DNA of 64,000 bases from Clostridiales bacterium (GTDB taxonomy: Bacteria > Bacillota > Clostridia > Oscillospirales > Oscillospiraceae). A model generated the notes under the pieces. The model had not been told where the DNA came from, did no database searches, and worked only from the letters and a program-made list of their open reading frames with translations. Position 1 is the first letter of the stretch; every line of letters begins with the position of its first letter. Made by a program: the position numbers and the translations under genes. The stretch covers positions 232,557 through 296,556 of the forward strand of contig CABIXV010000001.1 of the NCBI GenBank assembly GCA_902362775.1, in the 5' to 3' direction. This document shows, in pieces, positions 55,013 through 64,000 of this stretch.

Positions 55013-57946
55013 ATGAGTCTGCGCGTAGGAATCGATATCGGCTCCACCACCGTCAAGGTAGTGGTGCTGGATGAACAAAATAAACTGCTGTTCCGCTCCT
55101 ATGAGCGGCACTTCTCCAAGACCCGTGAGCGGGCACTGGAAACATTGAACTCCATCTCCGATATGCTGTCCGGCCAGCGTGTCAAGGTCACCATCACCGG
55201 CTCTGCCGGACTGGGCGTAGCCAACGCCGCGGGCATCGACTTCGTACAGGAGGTATATGCCACTGCCGCCGCGGTGAATACATACATCCCCGACACGGAC
55301 GCGGTCATCGAACTGGGAGGGGAGGACGCCAAGATCATTTTCTTCGGCGGCTCCCTGGAGGAGCGGATGAACGGCTCCTGCGCCGGTGGTACCGGCGCCT
55401 TCATCGATCAGATGGCCACCCTGATGAACGTCACGGTGAACGAGCTAGATACTCTGTCCCTAAAGCATGAGAAGATCTACCCCATCGCCTCCCGCTGCGG
55501 TGTATTTGCCAAGAGCGATATCCAGCCCATCCTGAATCAGGGCGGGCGGAAGGAGGACGTGGCCGCTTCCATTTTCCAGGCAGTGGTGGACCAGACGGTG
55601 GCCGGCCTGACCCAGGGCCGGGAGCTGAAGGGCAAGATCGTGTTTCTGGGTGGGCCTCTCCACTTCCTCATGGGCCTGCGCCAGCGTTTTGTGGAGACTT
55701 TGGCCCTAGACGGTGAGCACGCCATCTTTCCCGAGGACGGCGACTGTTTCGCGGCCATGGGCGCGGCTCTGTGCGCTACCGACTATCAGCCTGTCTCCTT
55801 TGAGGAGGTGCTGAAAAAGCTGGCCGACAGCGCCGAGGCCACCACCCTGGTGGACACCATGCCTCCCCTGTTCTCCAGTCAGGAGGAGTACGACCAATTC
55901 AGTGCCCGGCACAACGCCAGCCGCCCCCCAGAGGTGGATATCCATACCTACTCCGGTCCGGCTTGGCTGGGCATCGACGCTGGCTCCACCACCACCAAGC
56001 TGGCCCTCATCACCGCCGACGGCGGCCTGCTGTATACCTATTACCACTCCAATCTGGGTAACCCCGTGGCCATAGTGCTGGAACAGCTGCGGACCATCTA
56101 CGCCATGTGCGGTGACCGTATCGTGATCCGCGGCGCCGCCGTCACCGGCTATGGCGAGGACCTGATCAAAAACGCCTTCTCCTGCGACCTCGGTCTGGTG
56201 GAGACTATGGCCCACTACAAGGCCGCCGCCCACTTTGAGCCCTCCGTGGATTTCATCATCGACATCGGCGGTCAGGATATGAAGTGCTTTAAGATCCGCA
56301 ACGGCGCCGTGGACTCCATCATGCTCAACGAGGCCTGCTCCTCCGGCTGTGGCTCCTTCATTGAGACCTTTGCCAAGGCTCTGGGCTACAACATAGCGGA
56401 TTTCTCCAAGCTGGGACTCTTCTCCCAACATCCGGTAAATCTGGGCTCCCGGTGCACTGTGTTCATGAACTCCAGCGTCAAGCAGGCCCAGAAGGACGGG
56501 GCCAGCGTGGAAGATATCTCCGCCGGTCTGTCCACCTCCATCGTGAAAAACGCCATATATAAGGTTATCCGGGCCGCCTCCGCCGACGATCTGGGACAAC
56601 ACATTGTGGTCCAGGGAGGCACCTTCCTCAATGACGCGGTGCTCCGGGCCTTTGAGCAGGAGCTTGGCCGGAATGTGACCCGTCCTGTGATTTCGGGCAT
56701 CATGGGCGCCTTCGGCGCCGCTTTGGCTGCCCGTGACCTGCACCTGGACAAGAGCCAGCTGCTGGGCCGGGAGGCTCTGGACCGTTTCTCCCACACCGCC
56801 AGACCCGCTACCTGCGGCCTGTGCACCAATCACTGCTCCCTCACCGTCAACTCCTTTGACGGGGGGCGGCGCTTCGTCTCCGGCAACCGGTGCTCCCGTC
56901 CTCTGGGGGAGGAGCCCAGCCATCTGCCCGACCTGATGCGCTACAAATACGACCACCTCCGCTCCCTCCATGGAACGGGGCAGGGAGATGGCTCCAGAGG
57001 GAGAATCGGTATTCCCTTCGGACTGAATATGTATGAGAACCTCCCCTTCTGGTTCGAGTTGTTCACACGACTCAATTTCCGGGTGGTCCTCTCCCCCCAG
57101 TCCAGCCGCAAGCTCTATCTCAAGGGCCAACGCACAATCCCCTCTGACACCGTGTGTTACCCCGCCAAGCTGCTCCACGGCCATGTGGAGGCGCTGGTGG
57201 AGGAGGGCGTGGACGCCATCTTCTACCCCTGTATGCCCTATAACTTTGACGAGGGTGTCAGCGACAACAACTACAACTGCCCGGTGGTAGCTTACTACCC
57301 CGAACTGCTGGCCGCCAACGTACCCGACCTGAAAAAGACCCGGTTCCTCTACCCCTACTTTGGCCTTCACCGCCCCAAGGATTTCGAGCGCAAAGCCAGC
57401 GAGTGGTTTTTCAACGAGTTTCAAATCCCTAAGCGGGAGACTGTGGCCGCCGTCAAAGCCGCCTATGCGGCCTACGATGCCTATAAGGAGGATCTAAGGG
57501 CCCGCGGCCGGGAGTATATCGCCCAGGCGCGGGCAGAGGGACGCCCCATCCTTGTGGTGGCTGGCCGCCCCTACCATATGGACCCGGAGATCAACCACGG
57601 TATCAACGATCTTATCACCTCCTACGGCTTTGTTCTGGTCACCGAGGATGCGGTGGCCTATCTGGAGGATAAGGCTCCCCGCCATGTTCTCAACCAGTGG
57701 ACCTATCACGCCAGGATGTATAACGCCGCCCGGTATGTGTGCACCCAGCCGGATATGGAGCTCATCCAGCTGGTATCCTTTGGCTGCGGCATCGACGCTA
57801 TCACCGGCGACGAGATGCGCTCCATCCTGGAGGACGGCGGCAAGCTGTACACCCAGTTGAAGATCGACGACATCAGCAACCTGGGCGCCGTCAAGATCCG
57901 CATTCGGAGCCTGATGGCCGCCATTGAAGCCAGAAAACAGAGTTGA
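55013..57946 (+). CDS. 2-hydroxyacyl-CoA dehydratase activase, two ASKHA domains + DUF2229
   Basis: A 977-aa protein. Two ASKHA/BcrAD-BadFG ATPase units follow each other: GIDIGSTTVKVVVLD with NGSCAGGTGAF (C123) at 1-290, and GIDAGSTTTKLALI with NEACSSGCGSFIETF at about 320-580. The Cys lie where HgdC-type activators hold a 4Fe-4S cluster. Then come CGLCTNHCSLTVNSF and the DUF2229 region IGIPFGLNMYENLPFW. Such proteins use ATP to inject an electron into 2-hydroxyacyl-CoA dehydratases, or belong to a related family of unknown target. AGGTG precedes the ATG. Confidence 0.9.
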   Translation: MSLRVGIDIGSTTVKVVVLDEQNKLLFRSYERHFSKTRERALETLNSISDMLSGQRVKVTITGSAGLGVANAAGIDFVQEVYATAAAVNTYIPDTDAVIELGGEDAKIIFFGGSLEERMNGSCAGGTGAFIDQMATLMNVTVNELDTLSLKHEKIYPIASRCGVFAKSDIQPILNQGGRKEDVAASIFQAVVDQTVAGLTQGRELKGKIVFLGGPLHFLMGLRQRFVETLALDGEHAIFPEDGDCFAAMGAALCATDYQPVSFEEVLKKLADSAEATTLVDTMPPLFSSQEEYDQFSARHNASRPPEVDIHTYSGPAWLGIDAGSTTTKLALITADGGLLYTYYHSNLGNPVAIVLEQLRTIYAMCGDRIVIRGAAVTGYGEDLIKNAFSCDLGLVETMAHYKAAAHFEPSVDFIIDIGGQDMKCFKIRNGAVDSIMLNEACSSGCGSFIETFAKALGYNIADFSKLGLFSQHPVNLGSRCTVFMNSSVKQAQKDGASVEDISAGLSTSIVKNAIYKVIRAASADDLGQHIVVQGGTFLNDAVLRAFEQELGRNVTRPVISGIMGAFGAALAARDLHLDKSQLLGREALDRFSHTARPATCGLCTNHCSLTVNSFDGGRRFVSGNRCSRPLGEEPSHLPDLMRYKYDHLRSLHGTGQGDGSRGRIGIPFGLNMYENLPFWFELFTRLNFRVVLSPQSSRKLYLKGQRTIPSDTVCYPAKLLHGHVEALVEEGVDAIFYPCMPYNFDEGVSDNNYNCPVVAYYPELLAANVPDLKKTRFLYPYFGLHRPKDFERKASEWFFNEFQIPKRETVAAVKAAYAAYDAYKEDLRARGREYIAQARAEGRPILVVAGRPYHMDPEINHGINDLITSYGFVLVTEDAVAYLEDKAPRHVLNQWTYHARMYNAARYVCTQPDMELIQLVSFGCGIDAITGDEMRSILEDGGKLYTQLKIDDISNLGAVKIRIRSLMAAIEARKQS

Positions 57947-58067
57947 GTATTTCTAGGTGTAAAGCTTGGAGATATTGTGTTCGTTGAAGGCGAACAGGTT
58001 TTGAATCACCCGGCGGAGCCGGACACTGAATCCCCGCTCTCCACTCTTTTCAGAAAGGGACTTTTTT

Positions 58068-59399
58068 ATGGCAAAATTAGTTTATGACGAAACTGGCCGT
58101 CTGCTGTTCACCAAGGAGATGAAGGAGGAGTATACCCTCCTGATGCCCCAGATGCTCCCCGTCCACTTCGGCATGATGCAGAAGCTGCTGGAGTGTGAGG
58201 GCTACAAGGTGGATATGCTCACCACCAACCACCGGGGCATTGTGGATGAAGGCCTGAAATATGTCCATAACGACACCTGCTATCCCGCTCTGCTGGTCAT
58301 CGGCCAGCTCATCGACGCGGTGAAGCACGGCGGCTATGACCCCCACAAGGTGGGCCTGCTCATCACCCAGACTGGCGGCGGCTGCCGGGCCAGCAACTAT
58401 ATCCACCTGCTGCGCAAGGCTCTGGAGAAAGCGGACATGGGCTATATTCCTGTGGTTTCCGTCAATCTGTCCGGCCTGGAGAAGAACCCCGGCTTTTCCT
58501 TGACCCTCCCCTTCATTCGCAAGGCGGTCTTTGCCATGATGTATGGAGACATCATCGTCAACGTGGCCAATCAGGTCCGCCCTTATGAAGTAGAGCAGGG
58601 AAAGACCGACGCCATGATCGCCCACTGGTCTCAGAAGCTGGTAGACGGCTTCCAGAGTGGGAAGGGCATGAGCCGAGGGCAGATGCGGGCTCTCTTTGAC
58701 CAGATCTGCGCCGACTTCGCCTCCATCCCTGTCCAGGGTGAACCCAAGATTCGTGTGGGCGTGGTTGGGGAAATCTATGTGAAGTTCGCCCCCCTGGGCA
58801 ACAACAATTTGGAGCAGTTCCTGCTCTCCGAAGGCGTGGAGCCCGTAGTCCCCGGCCTGACCGATTTCATTATTTTCAAGATTTACAACCGGGTGGCCGA
58901 TGTGGATCTGTACGGCGGGAAGTGGATCAAGAAGGCCGCCTGCCGGGCCTTCATGTCCTATATCGAGGGCTGTCAGAAGGATATGATCGCCGCTCTGAAG
59001 AAGTCCGGCCGCTTCCGTGCCCCCGGCACCTTCCAGGAGCTCCACTCCCTGGTCCATGGCTATCTGGGCGACGGCAACAAGATGGGCGAGGGCTGGCTCC
59101 TCACCGCCGAGATGCTGGAGCTCATCCACTCCGGCACCAACAATATCGTGTGTACCCAGCCCTTTGGTTGCCTGCCCAACCACATCGTGGGCAAGGGTAT
59201 GATCCGCAAGCTGAAGGACGAGTACCCCTACTCCAACGTGGTGGCCATCGACTACGACCCAGGCGCCACCAAGATCAACCAGGAGAACCGCATCAAGCTG
59301 ATGCTGGCCAACGCCAAGGGCCTGACTCATCAGGAGTCCCCCGCGCCCAGAGCGCCCCAGCCTGAAGTGGCTCCCAAGCTGGCTCATGCCCACAGTTAA
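58068..59399 (+). CDS. 2-hydroxyacyl-CoA dehydratase/activase-related protein (COG3581-like)
   Basis: A 443-aa protein: LLMPQMLPVHFGMMQKLLECEG, KYVHNDTCYPALLVIGQL, LITQTGGGCRASNYIHLL and VCTQPFGCLPNHIVGKGMIR. The Cys-containing segments resemble the cluster-binding part of the dehydratase/activase superfamily. In many Clostridia this region is the C-terminal third of one ~1400-residue polypeptide with the preceding gene. Here it is separate (121-bp gap, own site AGAAAGGGAC), so the machine is encoded in two pieces. Confidence 0.85.
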   Translation: MAKLVYDETGRLLFTKEMKEEYTLLMPQMLPVHFGMMQKLLECEGYKVDMLTTNHRGIVDEGLKYVHNDTCYPALLVIGQLIDAVKHGGYDPHKVGLLITQTGGGCRASNYIHLLRKALEKADMGYIPVVSVNLSGLEKNPGFSLTLPFIRKAVFAMMYGDIIVNVANQVRPYEVEQGKTDAMIAHWSQKLVDGFQSGKGMSRGQMRALFDQICADFASIPVQGEPKIRVGVVGEIYVKFAPLGNNNLEQFLLSEGVEPVVPGLTDFIIFKIYNRVADVDLYGGKWIKKAACRAFMSYIEGCQKDMIAALKKSGRFRAPGTFQELHSLVHGYLGDGNKMGEGWLLTAEMLELIHSGTNNIVCTQPFGCLPNHIVGKGMIRKLKDEYPYSNVVAIDYDPGATKINQENRIKLMLANAKGLTHQESPAPRAPQPEVAPKLAHAHS

Positions 59400-59417
59400 G
59401 CTTTCCCTCTCAACAAA

Positions 59418-59449
59418 AAAGGACCCGGTACAGTGGTGTACCGGGTCCT
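59418..59449. terminator. Bidirectional terminator
   Basis: Perfect 12-bp stem (59420-59431 with 59438-59449), 6-nt loop. CTTTTCTTTTTT follows on the plus strand and T6 on the minus strand. It serves the dehydratase-related gene and the facing dehydrogenase gene. Confidence 0.93.
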
Positions 59450-59462
59450 CTTTTCTTTTTTC

Positions 59463-60452
59463 TCACAGCCCATTGACGATAAAATTGGGCCGCTTCCCCT
59501 CCAGCACCAGCTGGGCCGAGGTCCACATATTGGTGTGGGCCCGGTGGAAGGAGCCGCCGGTATTGCCGCCCAGATGGGGCGAGTAGATGGCCCGATCCGC
59601 GACCTCTGGAGGGAGGTCCACCAGGGGGTGGTCAGCGGGAGTGGGCTCCGGTTCAAAGACATCCATAGCGATGGCACCCAGTCGGCCGTCGATGAGGGCC
59701 TGCCGGACGGCCAGGCTGTCCACCAACAGGCCACGAGAGGTGTTCACTAAAATGGCTCCCGGCTTGAACTTGTCTAGCAGAGCCTTGTCCACCATATGAG
59801 TGGTCTCCGGGGTAACTGCACAATGGAGAGATACAATGTCGCACCGGGACACCAGCTCCTCCAGTGGGAGATATTCCACGTTCAGCTCTTCCTCTACCTG
59901 GGGTAGACGGCGGTGGGCGGTGTAGTAGTACATCTTGCAGCCGAAGGGAGCCAGCAGCCTGGCTGTGGCGGTACCGATGTCCCCCAGCCCTACCAAGCCC
60001 ACAGTGGATAGACCCAACTCCGGAGAGTTGGAGGCCATGACCGCCTCCTTCATCTCGCGTTGACGGCCTGCCCGAAGGGCGTTGTGGCCAGTAATACCGT
60101 GACGTAGAGCCATGAGCATGAGCATCACCGTATGCTCCGCCACTGAAGCGGCGTTGCAGCCTTTATTGTTGCACACAAAAATGTTCCTGGCCCTGGCCGC
60201 CTCCAGATCAATCCGGTTGTAGGCCACCCCCTCCGATTGGATCAGCTTCAGGCCGGGCATCAGGTCCATCAGTTCTCCCGTCACGTCCACGATGGGGTCG
60301 GTGAACAGGATCTGGGCATCAGCGTTTTCCCGCGCCGCCTGTTGTGGGGACTGGTCCAGAGAACAGTAGGCCGTTTCAAAGGGCAGCTGTGCAACAAACT
60401 CCGGCATATAGGCCTCATAGCGTGCCTTCGGCCCTAAGATCAATACTTTCAT
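59463..60452 (-). CDS. D-isomer specific 2-hydroxyacid dehydrogenase
   Basis: A 329-aa NAD(P)-dependent dehydrogenase. The nucleotide fold has LVGLGDIGTATARLL. The catalytic triad residues are present: Arg in VNTSRGLLVD, Glu in MDVFEPEPTPADH and His in SPHLGGNTGG. The N-terminal substrate domain includes LIQSEGVAYNRIDLEAA. It reduces 2-oxoacids to D-2-hydroxyacids. The neighbouring dehydratase activase would act on CoA esters of exactly such acids, a suggestive but unproven link. GGGAGG lies seven nt before the ATG. Confidence 0.93.
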   Translation of the reverse strand: MKVLILGPKARYEAYMPEFVAQLPFETAYCSLDQSPQQAARENADAQILFTDPIVDVTGELMDLMPGLKLIQSEGVAYNRIDLEAARARNIFVCNNKGCNAASVAEHTVMLMLMALRHGITGHNALRAGRQREMKEAVMASNSPELGLSTVGLVGLGDIGTATARLLAPFGCKMYYYTAHRRLPQVEEELNVEYLPLEELVSRCDIVSLHCAVTPETTHMVDKALLDKFKPGAILVNTSRGLLVDSLAVRQALIDGRLGAIAMDVFEPEPTPADHPLVDLPPEVADRAIYSPHLGGNTGGSFHRAHTNMWTSAQLVLEGKRPNFIVNGL

Positions 60453-60505
60453 GATTCATCCTCCCGGTCATTGATAAATTTTTTCCTCTGGGAAAGAATA
60501 TAAAT

Positions 60506-60535
60506 ATTGTAGCACACTTTTTTGGTTGGTACAAC
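60506..60535. promoter_or_regulatory. Overlapping divergent promoters of the dehydrogenase and hsp20
   Basis: Minus strand: TTGTAC (60529-60534), 17 bp, TACAAT (60506-60511). Plus strand: TTGTAG (60507-60512), 17 bp, TACAAC (60530-60535). The -35 of each overlaps the -10 of the other, so the two cannot be used at once. The plus promoter is the weaker match. Confidence 0.6.
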
Positions 60536-60544
60536 ACTCCAATA

Positions 60545-60571
60545 TTAGCACTCAAATAATAAGAGTGCTAA
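60545..60571. promoter_or_regulatory. CIRCE element (HrcA operator) of hsp20
   Basis: TTAGCACTC (60545-60553), 9-bp spacer, GAGTGCTAA (60563-60571): a perfect CIRCE repeat. It begins about three bases after the predicted hsp20 start site, where bound HrcA blocks transcription. Confidence 0.97.
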
Positions 60572-60695
60572 TATTTACAATTTATACACAAAGTGTGCAA
60601 GAACTGTTCACATTTGGACGATATACTAGGACCAAAGTTAAGTGAGGCAGGAAGGGCCGCTGAGATCGGACCCCCACCTCAGAAAGGAGTTTCTT

Positions 60696-61127
60696 ATGAT
60701 GTACAGTATGATCCCCTTTGGCCGCTATCACGGCGGTCTAGACACGATTTTTGATGACCTGGAGCGCAGCTTCTTCCCTCCCGCAAACCGCCAGCCCACC
60801 GCCTTTCGGACCGATATCCGGGATGAGGGTGACCACTTCCTTTTGGAAGCTGAACTGCCTGGCTTCCAAAAGGAGGATATCCATTTGGAGCTGAAGGAAG
60901 GCGTCCTGACCATCTCTGCCCAGCACGAGGAAAAGCAGGAGAAGCGGGACGACCAGGGCCAATACCTGTGCCGGGAGCGCCGGGTCGGCTCTTTTGTCCG
61001 CTCCTTTGATGCCTCTGGCATTCAGGAGGACGCTATCCGAGCCTCCTATGAGAACGGAGTGTTGACGTTGATTCTGCCTAAGATGGCTGAGATACAGCCT
61101 CAAAGCAGAAGGATCGCCATTCAGTGA
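60696..61127 (+). CDS. Small heat-shock protein, Hsp20 family
   Basis: A 143-aa ATP-independent holdase chaperone. N-terminal arm MMYSMIPFGRYHGGLDTIFDDLERSFF, then the alpha-crystallin domain (about 38-135): FRTDIRDEGDHFLLEAELPGF, KKED-type HLELKEGVLTISAQHEE and YENGVLTLILPK; it ends IAIQ, a variant of the I-x-I tail. AGAAAGGAG lies six nt before the ATG; an upstream in-frame Met at 60642 lacks a ribosome site. Control by HrcA through CIRCE. Confidence 0.96.
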   Translation: MMYSMIPFGRYHGGLDTIFDDLERSFFPPANRQPTAFRTDIRDEGDHFLLEAELPGFQKEDIHLELKEGVLTISAQHEEKQEKRDDQGQYLCRERRVGSFVRSFDASGIQEDAIRASYENGVLTLILPKMAEIQPQSRRIAIQ

Positions 61128-61135
61128 CCAGAAGG

Positions 61136-61165
61136 AAGGGCAGGCTTCAGAGCCTGCCCTTTTTT
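61136..61165 (+). terminator. Terminator after hsp20
   Basis: 10-bp stem AAGGGCAGGC/GCCTGCCCTT (61136-61145 with 61152-61161), loop of 6, then TTTT. Confidence 0.92.
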
Positions 61166-61210
61166 GGGGTTGCCGGTGTATACGCCAGCCAGCGAGCGTC
61201 AAATTTTTTC

Positions 61211-61239
61211 TTGCAAAAGATCTCAGGTTGGTGTATTTT
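61211..61239 (+). promoter_or_regulatory. Probable clpB promoter
   Basis: TTGCAA (61211-61216), 17-bp spacer, TATTTT (61234-61239), 74 bp before the ATG. Confidence 0.6.
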
Positions 61240-61243
61240 TGTT

Positions 61244-61270
61244 TTAGCAAACAATTCAATCAAGCGCTAA
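61244..61270. promoter_or_regulatory. Degenerate CIRCE-like element upstream of clpB
   Basis: TTAGCAAAC (61244-61252), 9-bp spacer, AAGCGCTAA (61262-61270): the 27-bp length and spacing of CIRCE with 14 of 18 arm positions matching. It overlaps the expected clpB start site, as the perfect element does at hsp20. Confidence 0.65.
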
Positions 61271-61313
61271 TTTATGACAATCTTGAAACCAGAGTTAAAG
61301 GAGGTTTCTTTTC

Positions 61314-63908
61314 ATGAATATGGATCGATTTACTCAAAAATCCCTGGCCGCCATCCAGGGGGCCAGGGACATCTCCCAGGAATACGGCAATCAGCAGATC
61401 GAGCAGCCCCACCTGCTGCTGGCCCTGGTCAGTGACAACGAGGGGTTCATTCCCCAGCTGCTCGCCGCTATGGGCATGACTGTTCCCAGCTTTGAGGCGG
61501 CAGTGAAGGGGGAGGTCCAGAAACTGCCTAAAGTGTCCGGGTCCGGCCGGGAAGCGGACAAGGTCTATGTGTCCCAGGATGTGGACAGGGCCCTCCGCGG
61601 CGCGGAGCAAGAGGCCCAGGCCATGAAGGACGAGTACATCTCAGTGGAACACATCTTCCTCGGTCTGCTGGCACAGCCTGACAGTGCCTTAAAGGAGTTA
61701 TTCCGCACCTACCATGTGGACAGGGAGAAGGTGATGCAGGCTCTGGCCAGCGTCCGCGGCAACCAACGGGTGACCTCGGACAACCCGGAGGATACCTATA
61801 ACGCCCTGAAGAAATACGGCACCGACTTGGTGGAGCGGGCCCGCCAGAACAAGCTGGACCCGGTCATCGGCCGGGACGATGAAATCCGGAATGTCATCCG
61901 CATCCTTTCCCGTAAGAGCAAGAACAACCCTGTGCTCATTGGCGAGCCCGGCGTGGGCAAGACCGCCATCGCTGAAGGTCTGGCTCAACGGATTGTCAAG
62001 GGAGATGTGCCCGGTTCCCTGAAGGACAAGACGATCTTCTCCCTGGACATGGGCTCCCTTGTGGCCGGGGCCAAGTACCGGGGGGAGTTCGAGGAGCGGC
62101 TGAAGGCCGTCCTCAACGAGGTCAAAAAGTCCGAGGGCCGCATCATCCTCTTCATTGATGAGCTGCACACTATTGTGGGCGCTGGCAAGACTGAGGGCAG
62201 TATGGATGCAGGCAACCTGCTCAAACCCATGCTGGCCCGTGGCGAGCTCCACTGCATCGGCGCCACCACTCTCAACGAGTACCGGCAGTATATCGAGAAA
62301 GACGCCGCCCTGGAACGTCGGTTCCAGCCCGTGATGGTCAACGAACCCACAGTAGAGGACGCTATCGCCATCCTCCGGGGACTCAAGGAGCGGTACGAGG
62401 TGTACCACGGCGTCAAGATCACGGACGGGGCTATCATTGCCGCCGCGACCCTGTCCAACCGCTATATCACCGACCGCTTCCTGCCGGACAAGGCCATCGA
62501 CCTGGTGGACGAGGCCTGTGCCATGATCCGCACCGAGATGGACTCCATGCCCACTGAACTGGACGTCATCCAGCGGAAGATCATCCAGCACGAGATTGAG
62601 GAGGCCGCCCTGAAGAAGGAGACCGACAAGCTGTCCCAGGAGCATCTGGCTGAGATTCAGAGGGAACTGTCCGATATGCGGGAAGAGTTCAAGGCCAAGA
62701 AAGCCCAGTGGGACAACGAGAAGGGGGCCATCGGCAAGGTACAGAAGCTGCGGGAGGAGCTGGAGGCGGCCAACGCCGCCCTGGAGAAAGCCCAGCGGGA
62801 GTACGACCTGGAGAAAGCCGCCGAGCTGCAATATGGCCGCATCCCGGAGCTGAAGAAAGTCCTGGAGGCGGAGGAGAGCATCGCCAACGAGGGCAAGGCC
62901 CGCTCTCTCCTGCGGGACAAGGTCACCGAGGAGGAAATCGCCCGCATCATTGAACGCTGGACCGGCATCCCGGTGGCCCGGCTGATGGAGGGGGAGCGGG
63001 ACAAGCTGCTCCACCTGGAGGATATCCTCCACCAGCGGGTGGTAGGACAGGACGAGGCAGTAAGGTTGGTATCCGAGGCTATCCTGCGCAGCCGGGCCGG
63101 GATCGCCGACCCCAGCAAGCCCATCGGCTCCTTCCTGTTCCTGGGCCCTACCGGCGTAGGTAAGACCGAGCTGGCCAAAACTCTGGCCGAAGCCCTGTTC
63201 GACAGCGAAAAGAACCTGGTGCGCATCGACATGAGCGAATATATGGAGAAATTCTCCGTGTCCCGGCTCATCGGCGCCCCTCCGGGATATGTGGGCTATG
63301 AGGAGGGCGGCCAGCTCACGGAGGCGGTGAGGAGAAAGCCCTACTCCGTCATCCTTTTTGATGAGGTGGAGAAGGCTCACCCTGACGTATTCAATATATT
63401 ACTTCAGGTATTGGATGACGGTCGTATTACGGACAGTCAAGGAAGAACGGTGGACTTTAAGAACACCATCATCATTCTGACCTCCAATCTGGGCAGCCAG
63501 TTCCTGCTGGACGGCATCGGCTCAGACGGTGAGATTAGTCAGGAGGCCCGGAACCAAGTGAGCGAGCTGCTCAAGCGGTCCTTCCGCCCGGAGTTCCTCA
63601 ACCGTTTGGATGAAATTGTGTTCTACAAGCCGCTGACAAAGGATAACGTCACCCATATTATTGACCTTCTTGTGGCCGATCTGAACCGCCGCCTGGCGGA
63701 TCAGCAGCTCACCGTGGAGCTGACTGCCGACGCTAAGTCCCATATCATTGACGCGGCTTATGACCCCATCTACGGGGCTCGCCCCCTGCGCCGCTATCTC
63801 CAGCACACAGTGGAGACCCTCATCGGTCGAAAGATCATAGCCGATCAGGTGGAGCCTGGTGCCCATCTGTCTGTTGATGTCAGGGATGGCCAGTTGACTG
63901 TGCTTTGA
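61314..63908 (+). CDS. clpB: ATP-dependent disaggregase ClpB
   Basis: An 864-aa AAA+ chaperone that pulls proteins out of aggregates with DnaK and small heat-shock proteins. Clp N domain (1-145); first AAA+ with Walker A GEPGVGKT (from residue 210); the long coiled-coil M domain (~400-520, rich in Glu/Lys/Arg) that marks ClpB rather than ClpC; second AAA+ with Walker [13 protein letters not shown] (from 611). The C-terminus is intact. GGAGG precedes the ATG. It follows hsp20, its functional partner, with its own promoter. Confidence 0.97.
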   Translation: MNMDRFTQKSLAAIQGARDISQEYGNQQIEQPHLLLALVSDNEGFIPQLLAAMGMTVPSFEAAVKGEVQKLPKVSGSGREADKVYVSQDVDRALRGAEQEAQAMKDEYISVEHIFLGLLAQPDSALKELFRTYHVDREKVMQALASVRGNQRVTSDNPEDTYNALKKYGTDLVERARQNKLDPVIGRDDEIRNVIRILSRKSKNNPVLIGEPGVGKTAIAEGLAQRIVKGDVPGSLKDKTIFSLDMGSLVAGAKYRGEFEERLKAVLNEVKKSEGRIILFIDELHTIVGAGKTEGSMDAGNLLKPMLARGELHCIGATTLNEYRQYIEKDAALERRFQPVMVNEPTVEDAIAILRGLKERYEVYHGVKITDGAIIAAATLSNRYITDRFLPDKAIDLVDEACAMIRTEMDSMPTELDVIQRKIIQHEIEEAALKKETDKLSQEHLAEIQRELSDMREEFKAKKAQWDNEKGAIGKVQKLREELEAANAALEKAQREYDLEKAAELQYGRIPELKKVLEAEESIANEGKARSLLRDKVTEEEIARIIERWTGIPVARLMEGERDKLLHLEDILHQRVVGQDEAVRLVSEAILRSRAGIADPSKPIGSFLFLGPTGVGKTELAKTLAEALFDSEKNLVRIDMSEYMEKFSVSRLIGAPPGYVGYEEGGQLTEAVRRKPYSVILFDEVEKAHPDVFNILLQVLDDGRITDSQGRTVDFKNTIIILTSNLGSQFLLDGIGSDGEISQEARNQVSELLKRSFRPEFLNRLDEIVFYKPLTKDNVTHIIDLLVADLNRRLADQQLTVELTADAKSHIIDAAYDPIYGARPLRRYLQHTVETLIGRKIIADQVEPGAHLSVDVRDGQLTVL

Positions 63909-64000
63909 GTTTTCGATTTCTCATTTCATCAGGTCGATTTGCCCCTAACAGCTCCAAAGATAGGAATTTCCCCCATATTTATCCCCAAAAACAGAGGAGG

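Noticed and set aside
55706..57424. 572-codon minus-strand frame inside the activase gene
   Set aside because: Shadow of the activase, which carries clear ASKHA motifs on the plus strand.
61190..61245. CtsR operator upstream of clpB
   Set aside because: Only an isolated GTCAAA is present; the tandem GGTCAAA heptamers of CtsR sites are not there, while a CIRCE-length repeat is.

Overview
The window reads as a contiguous piece of chromosome from a GC-rich anaerobic Firmicute of class Clostridia, most likely the Oscillospiraceae (Flavonifractor / Lawsonibacter / Intestinimonas-like). This placement is inference from protein style and context: FeoA-FeoA-FeoB iron uptake, a large Bacillus-type SRP RNA beside dnaX, 2-hydroxyacyl-CoA dehydratase activase genes, a QueH-type epoxyqueuosine reductase, an HcpR-like Fnr regulator and CIRCE heat-shock control. 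No prophage, IS element, CRISPR array, tRNA or 16S/23S rRNA gene was seen. Nearly all of the DNA is housekeeping, with a few accessory genes.

Layout. 1-9.4 kb (minus): the end of an alanine/glycine:cation symporter gene, then rpoB-rpoC with a consensus promoter, a ~240-nt leader and a strong terminator. 9.4-13.1 kb: an iron uptake operon (feoA-feoA-feoB and a tiny Cys-rich FeoB partner) facing a two-domain DtxR-type regulator, with three close GTTAG-N6-CTAAC palindromes and a degenerate fourth on the feo promoter. 13.2-19.6 kb: a small conserved clostridial protein, an SH3-NlpC/P60 wall hydrolase, a MATE pump, an NSS transporter, an AT-richer HNH protein and RlmD. 19.6-21.4 kb: a second AGCS symporter behind a tandem glycine riboswitch. 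21.5-24.2 kb: SRP RNA, dnaX and ybaB. 24.3-33.2 kb: a MATE pump, then minus-strand genes (gluQ, a Zn-ribbon protein, a zincin, a U32 protein, mltG) and the wecG-tmk-DJ-1-cyclo-ligase operon, with a 56-residue 13-Cys protein between them. 33.3-44.8 kb (plus): a truncated pyruvate kinase-like protein with a flavodoxin-fold reductase, an RCC1/SLH surface protein, polA, a CPBP protease, rimI, a second GNAT and tsaD. 44.8-47.9 kb: a cluster of DnaA-box-like 9-mers, infC-rpmI-rplT with an ATC start on infC and an L20-type attenuator, and gltS. 47.9-50.7 kb (minus, then plus): queH, a YpsA-like gene, a ferredoxin-type protein and its divergent Crp/Fnr regulator. 50.7-54.8 kb: a BlaI/BlaR1-like pair whose M56 protease carries a ~830-residue ectodomain. 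55-59.4 kb: a split 2-hydroxyacyl-CoA dehydratase activase pair. 59.4-64 kb: a D-2-hydroxyacid dehydrogenase, then hsp20 and clpB, each behind a CIRCE element (perfect and degenerate respectively).

The regulatory DNA is unusually readable. Many promoters have near-consensus -35/-10 boxes 17 bp apart, and several operators sit where they explain the control: DtxR boxes on feo, a palindrome centred at about -41.5 for the Crp/Fnr target, BlaI dyads bracketing their own promoter, and CIRCE at the hsp20 and clpB start sites. Best candidates for something little described: the BlaI/M56 pair with its unrecognised ectodomain, the stand-alone pyruvate kinase barrel with its redox partner, and the small Cys-rich membrane proteins.
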